In this document: positions 41,925-50,412 of the stretch, piece by piece | How the letters are laid out: every line of letters starts with the position of its first letter | Position numbering within the stretch: the stretch's first letter is position 1 | Assembly: GCA_947466075.1 (NCBI GenBank) | Contig: CANIBP010000001.1 | Location: forward strand, 496,001-560,000 | Origin: Verrucomicrobiaceae bacterium | GTDB lineage: Bacteria > Verrucomicrobiota > Verrucomicrobiia > Verrucomicrobiales > Verrucomicrobiaceae | Reading direction: 5' to 3' | Length of the DNA stretch: 64,000 nt | Program-made: the position numbers and the translations under genes | The notes under the pieces: generated by a model | Seen by the model: only the letters and a program-made list of their open reading frames with translations | Database searches by the model: none | Told to the model about the DNA's origin: nothing

Positions 41925-43553
41925 TCACAGCTTGAACTCCACCGCCTTGTAGCAGCGGTGTTCCAGTAGCGAAGGCAAGAGTCCTTTGACGCTGGGATGC
42001 ACGAGGTAGGAACGGACGTACCAGTAAATGGGCAGGATGGGAGCTTCTTCGAGCATGTGGGTCTCGGCTTCCTGGAGGGTGGTGAAGCGTTTGGCGGGAT
42101 CGCCTTCGAGGAAGCTTTGGGAGAGCAGGGCATCGTAGCGGGCGCTGCCCCAGCCGGTGTTGTTGTTGCCGTCGCCGGTTTTCCAAAGGGCTAGGAAGGT
42201 GGAGGGATCGAGGTAGTCGCCGACCCAACCGGCGCGGCAGACGTCGTATTCGAGTTTGCACTGGGATTCGAGATAGACGCCCCAGTCTTGATTCAAGACA
42301 CGCACAGGGATTTTGAGGTGCTGCTTCCACATGGACTGCACGGCTTCGGCGATGGTGCGGTGGGCTTCGTTGGTGTTGATGAGGATGTCGAAGGTGGGAA
42401 AGTTTTTGCCGTCTGGGAAGCCTGCTTCGCTGAGGAGTTGCCGAGCGGCAGCGGGATCGAAGTGCATGACGTCGGGTGTTTTATAACCGATGCCGCATCC
42501 AGGTGGCGTGAGGCCGGTGGCGGGCTTTTGACCGGCGCGGAGGATGTTGCGGCAGATGGATTCGCGATCGATGGCGAGGGCGAGGGCACGGCGGACTTTG
42601 GGATTGTCGAAGGGCTTCCTGGTGGTGTTGACGCGGTAGAAGTAGGTGCTCAGCAGTGGTTCATCGCGATAGAAGTCGGGGCGATTTTCGCGGTAACCGG
42701 GAATTTTAGCCAGCGGGAGTGTTTGCGTGAGATGAAGCTGACCGTCGAGGAAGGCGCGCTCTTCCGTGGTGTCGCTGACGATGGGGATGAAGGTGACGCC
42801 ATTGAGTTTGACGCTGGCGGCGTCCCAGTAGTGCGGATTGCGCAGGGTTTCGACGGCTTGATTGATGCGCCAGCTTGAGAGGACGAAGGGGCCGTTGCAG
42901 ACGAGATTTCCTGCGCGTGTCCAACGCGTGTTGCGGTCGGTCATTTTGCCGTGCTTCTCGATGGCGTGCATGGGCACGGGGAACCACGAGTAGTGCTTGA
43001 GCATGCTGGGAAAATACGGAGCAGGGCCTGCGAGAGTGATCTGCAAGGTGAGTGGATCGATGGCTTTGACGCCGACCTGCGTGAAGACTTTGAGCTTGCC
43101 GGTGTGATACGCTTCCGCATTGAGCATGGGGTAGAGCATGTTGGCGTAGTCGGCAGCTAGTTCGGCGGTGAGGATGCGACGATACGAGTAGAGAAAGTCT
43201 TCGCTGGTGACAGGTGTGCCGTCGCTCCATTTGCCCTGAGGTTGAAGCTTGAAGGTCCAGGTGGTGAAGTTTTCGTGTGTCCAGGATGCGGCGGCACCAG
43301 GGCCGTTGGCATCAGGGTTTTCAGGTGCGGGTGCGACGAGGCCTTCAAAGATGGCGTGGAAGATGTGATGCTCAGGTTGACCAGTGGCGAGGTGTGGATC
43401 GAGTGTGCCGGGTTCAGTGCCATTGCCGACGAGCAAAATGCCATCGCGCGTGGCTGCTTCGATGCGCTGGGGTCGATGGGTGCGCACGTGATGAAACCAC
43501 GCGATGCCGCCGAGGAAGAAAATGAGAAGAAGAGCACGAACGAGCCAGCGCAT
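41925..43553 (-). CDS. oppA: Peptide ABC transporter substrate-binding protein
   Basis: About 542 residues from ATG 43553 (MRWLVRALLLIFFLGGIAWF, a membrane anchor or uncleaved signal), with an alternative ATG at 43565. Typical OppA/SBP_bac_5 features: NGTEPGTLDPHLATGQPEHH, then FKLQPQGKWSDGTPVTSEDFLYSYRR and GTGDGNNNTGWGSARYDALL-like stretches near the C-terminus. It captures oligopeptides in the periplasm. No lipobox Cys. On the same strand as OppB/OppC but separated from them by a small secreted-protein gene. No OppD/OppF ATPase is in the window. Confidence 0.85.
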   Translation of the reverse strand: MRWLVRALLLIFFLGGIAWFHHVRTHRPQRIEAATRDGILLVGNGTEPGTLDPHLATGQPEHHIFHAIFEGLVAPAPENPDANGPGAAASWTHENFTTWTFKLQPQGKWSDGTPVTSEDFLYSYRRILTAELAADYANMLYPMLNAEAYHTGKLKVFTQVGVKAIDPLTLQITLAGPAPYFPSMLKHYSWFPVPMHAIEKHGKMTDRNTRWTRAGNLVCNGPFVLSSWRINQAVETLRNPHYWDAASVKLNGVTFIPIVSDTTEERAFLDGQLHLTQTLPLAKIPGYRENRPDFYRDEPLLSTYFYRVNTTRKPFDNPKVRRALALAIDRESICRNILRAGQKPATGLTPPGCGIGYKTPDVMHFDPAAARQLLSEAGFPDGKNFPTFDILINTNEAHRTIAEAVQSMWKQHLKIPVRVLNQDWGVYLESQCKLEYDVCRAGWVGDYLDPSTFLALWKTGDGNNNTGWGSARYDALLSQSFLEGDPAKRFTTLQEAETHMLEEAPILPIYWYVRSYLVHPSVKGLLPSLLEHRCYKAVEFKL

Positions 43554-43594
43554 GGCGGCGATCATGACACGCGATGGTCTGAGTAGCAACAAAA

Positions 43595-43621
43595 CGGCCT
43601 CATGCGTCATGCATGAGGCCG
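43595..43621 (-). terminator. Rho-independent terminator of the Tyr/Gly-rich gene
   Basis: Perfect 11-bp stem CGGCCTCATGC/GCATGAGGCCG with GTCAT loop. The AAAA at 43591-43594 reads as TTTT on the minus strand right after the stem, so it terminates leftward transcription between the Tyr/Gly-rich gene and oppA. Confidence 0.85.
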
Positions 43622-43655
43622 CGTGGTGTTTTTCAAGACTTAGATTTCGACGCTA

Positions 43656-44003
43656 CTACCTGCCGAAACCGAAGCTGAAGCTGAGACCGCTGCGTGAGCG
43701 GCTGTATCCGGGGTTATAGCCGCTGTAGCCATGCTGGTGGCCGCTGTAGCCGGACTGATAACCCGATTGATATCCGGGATTGTAGCCGTAGCTAGGCTGG
43801 CGAGGGGCCTGTGTCACCCATTGGCCGACGGGATGACCGCAGCGGTCGTAACCGATGATTTGATAGACGGCGATGATCGGCGTACCGCAGGACGTGTAAC
43901 CGACGACGCGGGAGGAACCGTTTTGGCAATCGGCTTTGGCGGTGGATGGAGCTGCGAAACCAAGAACAGCGGCGGCAGCGATGAGGGAGAGGATGGCTTT
44001 CAT
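43656..44003 (-). CDS. Secreted Tyr/Gly-rich small protein
   Basis: A 115-residue exported protein. ATG 44003 gives MKAILSLIAAAAVLGFAAPS with cleavage near TAKA-DC. The mature part contains three Cys (DCQNGSS, YTSCG, DRCGHP) and then a low-complexity C-terminal stretch of about 45 residues in Gly/Tyr/Ser with YNPGY and SGY repeats, ending FSFGFGR. Such tails are adhesive or matrix-like. Own terminator downstream; inserted between oppC and oppA. Function not recognised. Confidence 0.65.
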   Translation of the reverse strand: MKAILSLIAAAAVLGFAAPSTAKADCQNGSSRVVGYTSCGTPIIAVYQIIGYDRCGHPVGQWVTQAPRQPSYGYNPGYQSGYQSGYSGHQHGYSGYNPGYSRSRSGLSFSFGFGR

Positions 44004-44088
44004 TTGTGTGTGTGGAAGAATTGTTTCCGCACACTGAGACGAGACCTTCATGAGCCTATTCAGTCACCTTGAAAATATTTTTATAGAT

Positions 44089-44958
44089 CTATTGCTGTGA
44101 CATCGATTTCGGATCAAATGCATCACGCAAGCCATCGCCAAGAATGTTCAGCGCCAGCAGCGTGGCAGAGAAGAAAATGCCGGGATAGAGCAGAAGCCAG
44201 GGCGAGATGTCCATCACCCGTGAGCCATCTCCGAGCAGCACTCCCCAACTCGCATCGGGTGGCTGAATACCGAGGCCGAGGAAGCTGAGTGACGCCTCCA
44301 GCAGCATGATGCCAGGAATGGTGAGACCTGCGTAGATGATGATGGTGCCGACAAGGTTTGGCAGCAGGTGTTTGAATAACAGATGCCAAAAGCTGGCACC
44401 ATTGGCACGTGCCGCGACGACGAACTCCAGATTCTTGAGCGCAAGCACTTGTCCGCGAACGACGCGTGCCATCGTCAGCCATTCAACCGCACCAATGGCG
44501 ACAAAGATCAGCCAGAACTGCCTGCCAAAGATAACCATGAGCAGGATGACGAAGTTGATGAACGGAAAGCAGTACACGATGTCCACGAAGCGCATCATCG
44601 CCGCATCCACACGGCCTCCCGCAAGGCCTGAGATCATGCCAAAGCCAACACCGATGACCGCAGCAACAGCTGTGGCCAGAAACGCAACCTCGAGCGAAAC
44701 GCGGCCGCCTTGAAGAATGCGTGTGCCCATGTCACGACCGAGCGAATCTGTGCCGAGCCAGTGCGCAGCGCTGGGGCCGGCTGCCTTGAGTTCGAGATCC
44801 TGCTGATCCTGCGTGTAGGGCGAAAGCATGGGTCCTACCGCACAGGCGAGGACGAGCAGCACGAGAAAGGCCAGCGCAACGGCATGCACACGCTGTCGCA
44901 TGAGCCGCTTCCAGGCGGCATGCATGGGAGAGATGCTTTGTTCCGCGTGATGGCTCAT
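44089..44958 (-). CDS. oppC: Peptide ABC transporter permease OppC
   Basis: A 289-residue permease. ATG 44958 overlaps the oppB stop in ATGA, so the longer open frame is not used. Features: N-terminal helix VALAFLVLLVLACAVGPML, LGTDSLGRDMGTRILQGGRVSLEV, the EAA loop VVAARANGASFWHLLFKHLLPN and a final FDPKS. Forms the transmembrane channel with OppB for oligopeptide import. Confidence 0.93.
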   Translation of the reverse strand: MSHHAEQSISPMHAAWKRLMRQRVHAVALAFLVLLVLACAVGPMLSPYTQDQQDLELKAAGPSAAHWLGTDSLGRDMGTRILQGGRVSLEVAFLATAVAAVIGVGFGMISGLAGGRVDAAMMRFVDIVYCFPFINFVILLMVIFGRQFWLIFVAIGAVEWLTMARVVRGQVLALKNLEFVVAARANGASFWHLLFKHLLPNLVGTIIIYAGLTIPGIMLLEASLSFLGLGIQPPDASWGVLLGDGSRVMDISPWLLLYPGIFFSATLLALNILGDGLRDAFDPKSMSQQ

Positions 44959-45875
44959 GCTTGAAGTCGGATGCGCGGGTTGAGCCATGCCTGAAGAATA
45001 TCCACCAGCAGATTAAAGCTGACGATGAGCACCGCGTAGAAGGCGGATATGGCGATGAGTAGTTCCTGATCGTTGTTGATGGCGGATGCGATGAAGAATT
45101 GCCCGAGGCCAGGCAATTGAAAAACCGTTTCGACAATGAATGAGCCCGTGAGCAATCCCGCCGCCGCAGGACCGAGGAAATTCAGCACCGGCAAGCAAGC
45201 GAGCTTCAAGGCATGCCGAAAAATGATCGTAGTATCGTCAGCGCCCTTAGCTCTGGCCGTGCGAATGAATTCCTGAGCTAAAGTCTCTCGCAGACTGCCG
45301 CGTGTGAGCCGCGCAATGTAGGCACTGTAGATGAGACCCAGCGTGATGGATGGCAGCACCCAGTCGGAGCTATCAAACCAACCGGAGGAGTTAAACCAGC
45401 GCAGCTTAAGGCCAAACAGAATGGCCAACACCGGCCCGAGAACCATGCTGGGCGTGCAGATGCCAATGGTTGCTGCAAGCTGACTCGCCCGATCTTCCAG
45501 CGTGTTTGGCCGCAGCGCAGCCTGCGCTCCCATTGGAACACCAATGCAGAGGGCTAGCAGTAATGCGGGCAAAGCGATGGCTGCTGAGATGGGAAAGCCC
45601 GAGATGATGATTTCATCCACCGTTCTTCCCGCGAAGACTTGCGACTCAGGAAACTGAAACGTGGCGTAATGAACGAGATGCCGCCAGAGCTGCACGGGAA
45701 TCGGCTTATCAAAACCGTAATACTCCATCTTCCTCGCCAGCACTTCAGGTGAAAGTGTGCGCTCCGAGCGGAACGGTCCACCAGGAGATGCAAGCAAGAT
45801 CAGAAACGTGATCGTGATCACCGCGAAGATCACGATGATGCCCTGGATGAAGCGACTGAGGAGAAAACGGATCAT
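44955..45875 (-). CDS. oppB: Peptide ABC transporter permease OppB
   Basis: A 306-residue permease with about six helices. The start MIRFLLSRFIQGIIVIFAVI is the standard OppB/DppB beginning. The EAA loop FIRTARAKGADDTTIIFRHALK and the final VDILQAWLNPRIRLQ are the family's. It overlaps oppC downstream and the creatininase gene upstream by 4 bp each, so all three are probably one transcript. Confidence 0.93.
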   Translation of the reverse strand: MIRFLLSRFIQGIIVIFAVITITFLILLASPGGPFRSERTLSPEVLARKMEYYGFDKPIPVQLWRHLVHYATFQFPESQVFAGRTVDEIIISGFPISAAIALPALLLALCIGVPMGAQAALRPNTLEDRASQLAATIGICTPSMVLGPVLAILFGLKLRWFNSSGWFDSSDWVLPSITLGLIYSAYIARLTRGSLRETLAQEFIRTARAKGADDTTIIFRHALKLACLPVLNFLGPAAAGLLTGSFIVETVFQLPGLGQFFIASAINNDQELLIAISAFYAVLIVSFNLLVDILQAWLNPRIRLQA

Positions 45876-46648
45876 TTCGACTTCTCGTAAAGATCGCTAA
45901 TGTCAGCGGCGGCGAGTTCGATGAGATACGTCGCAATCTTGGCACCGAGGGCTTCGAAGTAGCGCTTTCCTTTCTCCGCCGTGCTGTGCTGTGGATCACC
46001 GCTGCCGGTGTCGTTGGTGGCTTTGGACCAGGCGCGTTGTGCCCAGGCCCATTTTTCGTTGATGGCCTTCAGCTTCCAGCGGTTATCGGTGCCAGCGCCC
46101 CATTCTGACTTTGGCAGCACCAAATCGGAATGCAAATGCAGTAGGAGACTGGTTTCACGCTCATCAGCGTGATCGCCGATGATGGTGAAAATGTCGTCGC
46201 CTTTGACGGCCTGGAACCAACTCACGGTGCTCAGAAACATCTTCGGATGCCTAGCTTGAAGCTCACGTAGCATTTGCCGAAAGTCGTTGCCGCCGTGGCC
46301 GTTCATGATGACGAATTTCATCACGCCGACGCCTTCGAGGCTGCTGATGATGTCTTCGAGCACCATCATCTGCGTGGTGGGATTCATGTTGATGCAGAAG
46401 GGCACATCGAGCTGTCCTGTCTGCACGCCAAAGGGGACATTCGGCAGGATGGCAACCTTAGCACCTGCTTCCCAAGCGATGCGGCCCGCCTCGGCGGCGA
46501 TGGCGTCGTTTTGCAGCGAGTCGGTGGCATACGGCAGATGCCAGTTGTGCGCTTCCGTAGCTCCCCACGGCAGCACGGCGGCTTTATAACACGTGGCTTT
46601 GACGTGTTTCCAATTGGTTTCGGCGATGATCCAAGGTCTCGGGCTCAT
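45872..46648 (-). CDS. Creatininase family amidohydrolase
   Basis: A 258-residue enzyme of the creatininase/MftE/FAPy-deformylase family. Metal-site residues are visible: Glu and His in LPWGATEAHNWHLPYATD (E32, H34-like, H37 and D41), His in IMNGHGGNDFRQM, and a Glu in HADERETSLLLHLH. It is a cytoplasmic, probably Zn/Mn-dependent amide or peptide hydrolase. It heads the OppB-OppC transcript, overlapping oppB by 4 bp, so it may process a transported peptide or amide; substrate unknown. Confidence 0.82.
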   Translation of the reverse strand: MSPRPWIIAETNWKHVKATCYKAAVLPWGATEAHNWHLPYATDSLQNDAIAAEAGRIAWEAGAKVAILPNVPFGVQTGQLDVPFCINMNPTTQMMVLEDIISSLEGVGVMKFVIMNGHGGNDFRQMLRELQARHPKMFLSTVSWFQAVKGDDIFTIIGDHADERETSLLLHLHSDLVLPKSEWGAGTDNRWKLKAINEKWAWAQRAWSKATNDTGSGDPQHSTAEKGKRYFEALGAKIATYLIELAAADISDLYEKSK

Positions 46649-46765
46649 GGGGTGAGGCTAAAGAGGCAAACGGATCATGCAACGTGCGACAAGTCTCGTC
46701 CACCGAGCTGGGGCAAAGCGGAGCCGGTGTTGCAATTTGTGACGTCGCCGGGATGGTAGAAGACC

Positions 46766-47119
46766 ATGTTTGAGTCACGCACAGAGCCACTCGCCCCACG
46801 ACACGTCTTTCTAAGGCGAGCCGCAAAGTTTTTTGGCCTCGCATTTGTTGTCATTGGCGTGGCGCTAGCCCTTGGCGTGCTGGGGTATCACTTTATCGCC
46901 GAATTTGGCTGGATCGACAGTTTGCTCAATGCCTCTATGATCTTGGGCGGCATGGGACCGGTTGGCGAGTTGCCGTCCGACGCGGCAAAGGTATTCGCTT
47001 CGTTTTACGCGCTATTTAGCGGATTGGTGTTCATTTCGGTCATCGGCATCGTTCTGGCTCCAGCAGCGCATCGTGCACTGCATCTGTTTCACTTGGATGA
47101 AGAGGATCAAAAGCCATGA
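46766..47119 (+). CDS. Two-TM K+-channel-pore-like protein with altered selectivity filter
   Basis: A 117-residue membrane protein with two helices (FGLAFVVIGVALALGVLGYHF and FASFYALFSGLVFISVIGIV) and a re-entrant loop between them. The loop LLNASMILGGMGPVGELPSD aligns with the pore helix and filter of Ion_trans_2 potassium channels, but the TVGYG filter is replaced by GMGPVG. So it shares the channel fold yet probably does not conduct K+ selectively. The CoA-binding gene overlaps its end by ATGA. Confidence 0.6.
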   Translation: MFESRTEPLAPRHVFLRRAAKFFGLAFVVIGVALALGVLGYHFIAEFGWIDSLLNASMILGGMGPVGELPSDAAKVFASFYALFSGLVFISVIGIVLAPAAHRALHLFHLDEEDQKP

Positions 47120-47484
47120 AACAAGAACGCGTCGTCATTGTAGGAGCTAGCGACAACCCCGAACGCTACAGCCACCGTGCGCTGCTGTTGCTGAGGAAAC
47201 ACGGCCACGAAGTGGTGCCAGTTCATCCAAAGTTGACGGAGATCGAAGGCGTTCCAGTCATCGCAGACCTTAGTTTGATCAATGGTCCAGTCGATACGGT
47301 GACGATGTATGTCGGCAGTGCGATTTCAGCGGGGTTGCAGGACAAACTGATCTCCCTGAAGCCGCAGCGAGTGATTTTCAATCCTGGTGCAGAAAATGCG
47401 GTGCTGGCTGAGGCTTTGCAAAAAGCCGGAATTGCCTCTGAGGAAGCCTGCACTCTGGTGCTGCTGAATACAGGGCAGTTTTGA
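47116..47484 (+). CDS. CoA-binding domain protein (CoA_binding_2)
   Basis: A 122-residue Rossmann-fold protein of the YccU-like CoA_binding_2 family. VVIVGASDNPERYSHRALLLL is the nucleotide loop, followed by VVPVHPKLTEIEGVPVIADL and, at the end, QRVIFNPGAENAVLAEALQKAG. Such proteins bind CoA or another nucleotide cofactor; the biological role is not known. Starts in ATGA overlap with the channel-like gene. Confidence 0.8.
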   Translation: MKQERVVIVGASDNPERYSHRALLLLRKHGHEVVPVHPKLTEIEGVPVIADLSLINGPVDTVTMYVGSAISAGLQDKLISLKPQRVIFNPGAENAVLAEALQKAGIASEEACTLVLLNTGQF

Positions 47485-47522
47485 ACAGGTCAGACCATAG
47501 AAGGTCTCATTTCACTACTTCC

Positions 47523-47717
47523 ATGCTCGAAATCCATAAAGCCAAGATCCACGAACGTAGCCGCCTACGAGCGAAAGGCGCTTCGGACGAGGAGATCGAG
47601 CAACTGCAGCATCTGCCGTTCAAACCTGCTTTTGTGAACGGGAAACGGAAAGAACGTGCCGCAAACTCACCTGATGAGATACCGACGGAGCAGTTCGCGT
47701 TTCGGCGGCAGAACTGA
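47523..47717 (+). CDS. Small basic hypothetical protein
   Basis: A 64-residue charged protein starting at ATG 47523 (MLEIHKAKIHERSRLRAKGA) and ending TEQFAFRRQN, 39 bp downstream of the CoA-binding gene. No membrane segment, no family recognised. The longer frame from 47481 overlaps the previous gene and is not used. Confidence 0.45.
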   Translation: MLEIHKAKIHERSRLRAKGASDEEIEQLQHLPFKPAFVNGKRKERAANSPDEIPTEQFAFRRQN

Positions 47718-47768
47718 GCGCCGTCTTGCCCGCCAGCAATGACCTGCTAGCATCGCGGCACACCACGC

Positions 47769-49043
47769 ATGCCCGAGAACCGCTTCTACTCTGCCTTCGA
47801 TTTCGAGACGCTCGATCCACGCCCCCAGCACGAGGGCGAGTATCGAAACGCTTTTCAGATCGACCGCGACCGCATCATTCACAGCAGCGCCTTCCGCCGT
47901 CTGCAAAACAAGACGCAGGTGTTTTTATCGGGCGAGTATGATTTCTACCGCACGCGTCTCACGCACAGCATTGAGGTAGCGCAGATCGGCCGCAGCATCT
48001 GCGCCTGGCTCACGCAGCAGAGCGAAGCACTAGGCGACGACTGCTTCATCGACGCCGATCTCGTCGAGAGCACCTGCCTGAGTCACGATCTCGGCCATCC
48101 ACCCTTCGGACATGCAGGCGAACGCACGCTGCACAAGCTGATGGAGCCCTATGGCGGCTTTGAGGGCAATGCACAGACGTTGCGCATCCTGACGCAGACA
48201 CTTTTTAGCGAAGGCCGCAACGGCATGAACCCCACAAGGGCGCTGTTGGATGGTGTGCTGAAATACAAGACGCTCTTTGCTGAGAAACCCGCGAACAAGG
48301 CCAACCACTATCTCTACAACGATCAGGAGCGCTGGCTCGATTTCACGATGGGCGGCCAGGCCTTTCCCATCGAACTCACTCCCGGCAAGACGCGCAACGG
48401 TTTCAAGAGCATCGAGTGCCAGATCATGGACTGGGCCGATGACACAGCTTACTCGCTGAATGATATCGCCGACGGCATTCATGCCGGATTCGTCAATGTC
48501 CAACGACTGGAGCGCTGGGCAGAGGAACAAACGCTCAGTGAGGATGACAAGGCAGATGTGGCCTTCTTGTGCAAAGCAATGCGGGAGAATCGTGTCGAAG
48601 GACGTCTTAACCGTCTCATCGGCGAATGCATCCGCGCCACCACGTTGGTGCCAACGGCAAACTTCCTCAGCCAGAGCACCCGCAGGCATCAGTTCATGCT
48701 CGAGATTGATCCAGTGCAGCGTCGTCGAGCGGATCTACATAAAAAAATCGCGCTCGACCTCGTCTTCCTCAGCCCGCAACTCCAGCAGCTCGATCATAAG
48801 GCCGATTTCATTCTCACGCGTCTGTTTGAAGTGCTGCGCGACCGCTACATCGATTCGGTGCAGCCCAAAGGGCTGCATCTCATGCCCGCTGCGATCGAGA
48901 AGGAAATCCAAACGGGTGCCGATGCCAGCATCCGCGCCCGCCTCGTTTGTGACTGGATCGCCAACATGACCGATCACTTCGCCTTCCGCACCTATCGCCG
49001 TCTATTCGACGCCGACTTCGGCTCGATCACCGATTTTGTGTGA
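47769..49043 (+). CDS. dgt: dGTP triphosphohydrolase (HD domain)
   Basis: A 424-residue dNTPase of the Dgt/HD superfamily, hydrolysing dGTP (or other dNTPs) to the nucleoside and triphosphate. It has DRIIHSSAFRRLQNKTQVF, RTRLTHSIEVAQIGRSI (metal-binding His), CLSHDLGHPPFGHAGE (the HD pair with the GHPPFGH loop) and, later, CQIMDWADDTAYSLNDI (the fourth metal ligand Asp). Length fits the short Dgt type. Convergent with dapL, 6 bp between stops. Confidence 0.92.
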   Translation: MPENRFYSAFDFETLDPRPQHEGEYRNAFQIDRDRIIHSSAFRRLQNKTQVFLSGEYDFYRTRLTHSIEVAQIGRSICAWLTQQSEALGDDCFIDADLVESTCLSHDLGHPPFGHAGERTLHKLMEPYGGFEGNAQTLRILTQTLFSEGRNGMNPTRALLDGVLKYKTLFAEKPANKANHYLYNDQERWLDFTMGGQAFPIELTPGKTRNGFKSIECQIMDWADDTAYSLNDIADGIHAGFVNVQRLERWAEEQTLSEDDKADVAFLCKAMRENRVEGRLNRLIGECIRATTLVPTANFLSQSTRRHQFMLEIDPVQRRRADLHKKIALDLVFLSPQLQQLDHKADFILTRLFEVLRDRYIDSVQPKGLHLMPAAIEKEIQTGADASIRARLVCDWIANMTDHFAFRTYRRLFDADFGSITDFV

Positions 49044-49049
49044 TCAAGC

Positions 49050-50282
49050 TCAGAGTTTCGCAATGCGGCGGCAGACTTCTTCCACGTTCGCACGGCTATT
49101 GAAGGCGCTGATGCGGAAATAGCCTTCGCCGGCGCTGCCGAAGCCGCTGCCAGGTGTAATGACGACATTTGCCTCGTTGAGCATCTTGTCGAACATCTGC
49201 CAGCTCGTGACACCGTTCGGGCAACCAACCCAAACGTAGGGAGCATTCACGCCACCAAAGACGGTGAGTCCGGCCTTCTTGCACGCCTCGACGAGCAGCG
49301 CGGCATTGCCCATGTAGTGCTCGATGAGCGCTTTGACCTGTGCCTTGCCCTCGGGGCTGTAGATCGCTTCTGCACCGCGTTGGACGATGTAGCAGGCACC
49401 GTTGAACTTCGTGCTGTGACGACGGCTCCAGAGCGGATGGATGGCCTGCTTGCCACCGGCTTTGGTTTTGCCCATGAGCCCCTTCGGAATGACCACGATG
49501 CCACAGCGGACGCCGGTGAAGCCACCATTCTTTGAGAAGCTGCGGAATTCGATGGCGCAATCACGAGCGCCTTCGATTTCATAGATCGAGCGCGGCAGTT
49601 CGGGATCGCGGATGAAAGCCTCGTAAGCGGCGTCGTAGAGCAGCGTGGTGCCGTTGGCGAGGGCGTATTTCACCCAAGCTTCGAGCTGAGCGCGTGTGGC
49701 GACAGCGCCTGTTGGATTGTTCGGGTAACAAAGGTAAGCAAGATCGACGGGCTCAGATGGAATGTCCGGCACGAAGCCGTTCGCAGGCGTGCATTTGAGA
49801 TAGTGCAGGCCAGCGTAAGCGCCGTTTTCGTCCGCATCGCCGGTGTTACCGGCCATGACGTTGGTATCGACATAGACGGGATACACCGGATCGGTGATCG
49901 CGATCTTGTTCCCTGCCCCGCAGATGTCGAGGATGTTGCCAGTGTCGCACTTGCTGCCATCGGAGATGAAAATCTCATCGGCTTCGATGTTCAGACCATG
50001 AGCTTTGAAGTCGTGCTCAGCGATGGCGTTGCGGAGGAAATCATAGCCCTGCTCAGGCCCGTAACCGCGAAAGGTGGCGCGATCACCCATCTCATCGACG
50101 GCCTTGTGCATTGCTGTACGGACGGCTTCAGGCAGTGCTTCGGTCACATCGCCGATGCCGCAGCGAATCAGGCGCTTCGCAGCCTCGGTATTGGCCTCCG
50201 TGAAGGCCTTTACGCGGCGGGCGATTTCGGGGAAGAGGTAACCGGCTTTGAGCTTGTTGTAGTTTTCGTTGATGTAGGCCAT
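49050..50282 (-). CDS. dapL: LL-diaminopimelate aminotransferase
   Basis: A 410-residue fold-type I PLP aminotransferase that converts tetrahydrodipicolinate directly to LL-diaminopimelate for lysine and peptidoglycan, the route used by Chlamydiae and Verrucomicrobia. ATG 50282 ([20 protein letters not shown]) is the family's standard start, so the long upstream open frame is discarded. Landmarks: [54 protein letters not shown] and the PLP Lys in [17 protein letters not shown]. Divergent from the haem-binding dehydrogenase. Confidence 0.95.
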   Translation of the reverse strand: MAYINENYNKLKAGYLFPEIARRVKAFTEANTEAAKRLIRCGIGDVTEALPEAVRTAMHKAVDEMGDRATFRGYGPEQGYDFLRNAIAEHDFKAHGLNIEADEIFISDGSKCDTGNILDICGAGNKIAITDPVYPVYVDTNVMAGNTGDADENGAYAGLHYLKCTPANGFVPDIPSEPVDLAYLCYPNNPTGAVATRAQLEAWVKYALANGTTLLYDAAYEAFIRDPELPRSIYEIEGARDCAIEFRSFSKNGGFTGVRCGIVVIPKGLMGKTKAGGKQAIHPLWSRRHSTKFNGACYIVQRGAEAIYSPEGKAQVKALIEHYMGNAALLVEACKKAGLTVFGGVNAPYVWVGCPNGVTSWQMFDKMLNEANVVITPGSGFGSAGEGYFRISAFNSRANVEEVCRRIAKL

Positions 50283-50412
50283 GGCGTTGGAAAAAGGGAT
50301 GTTAGTTTGGCGAGTCAGCGAGTGGATGCAAGACTTTGACGGCCTACGGAACATGCGTAGCCGAGCGAAGCGAGGGCAATACACGGAACCGGAATGGCGT
50401 ATATTTGGGATC

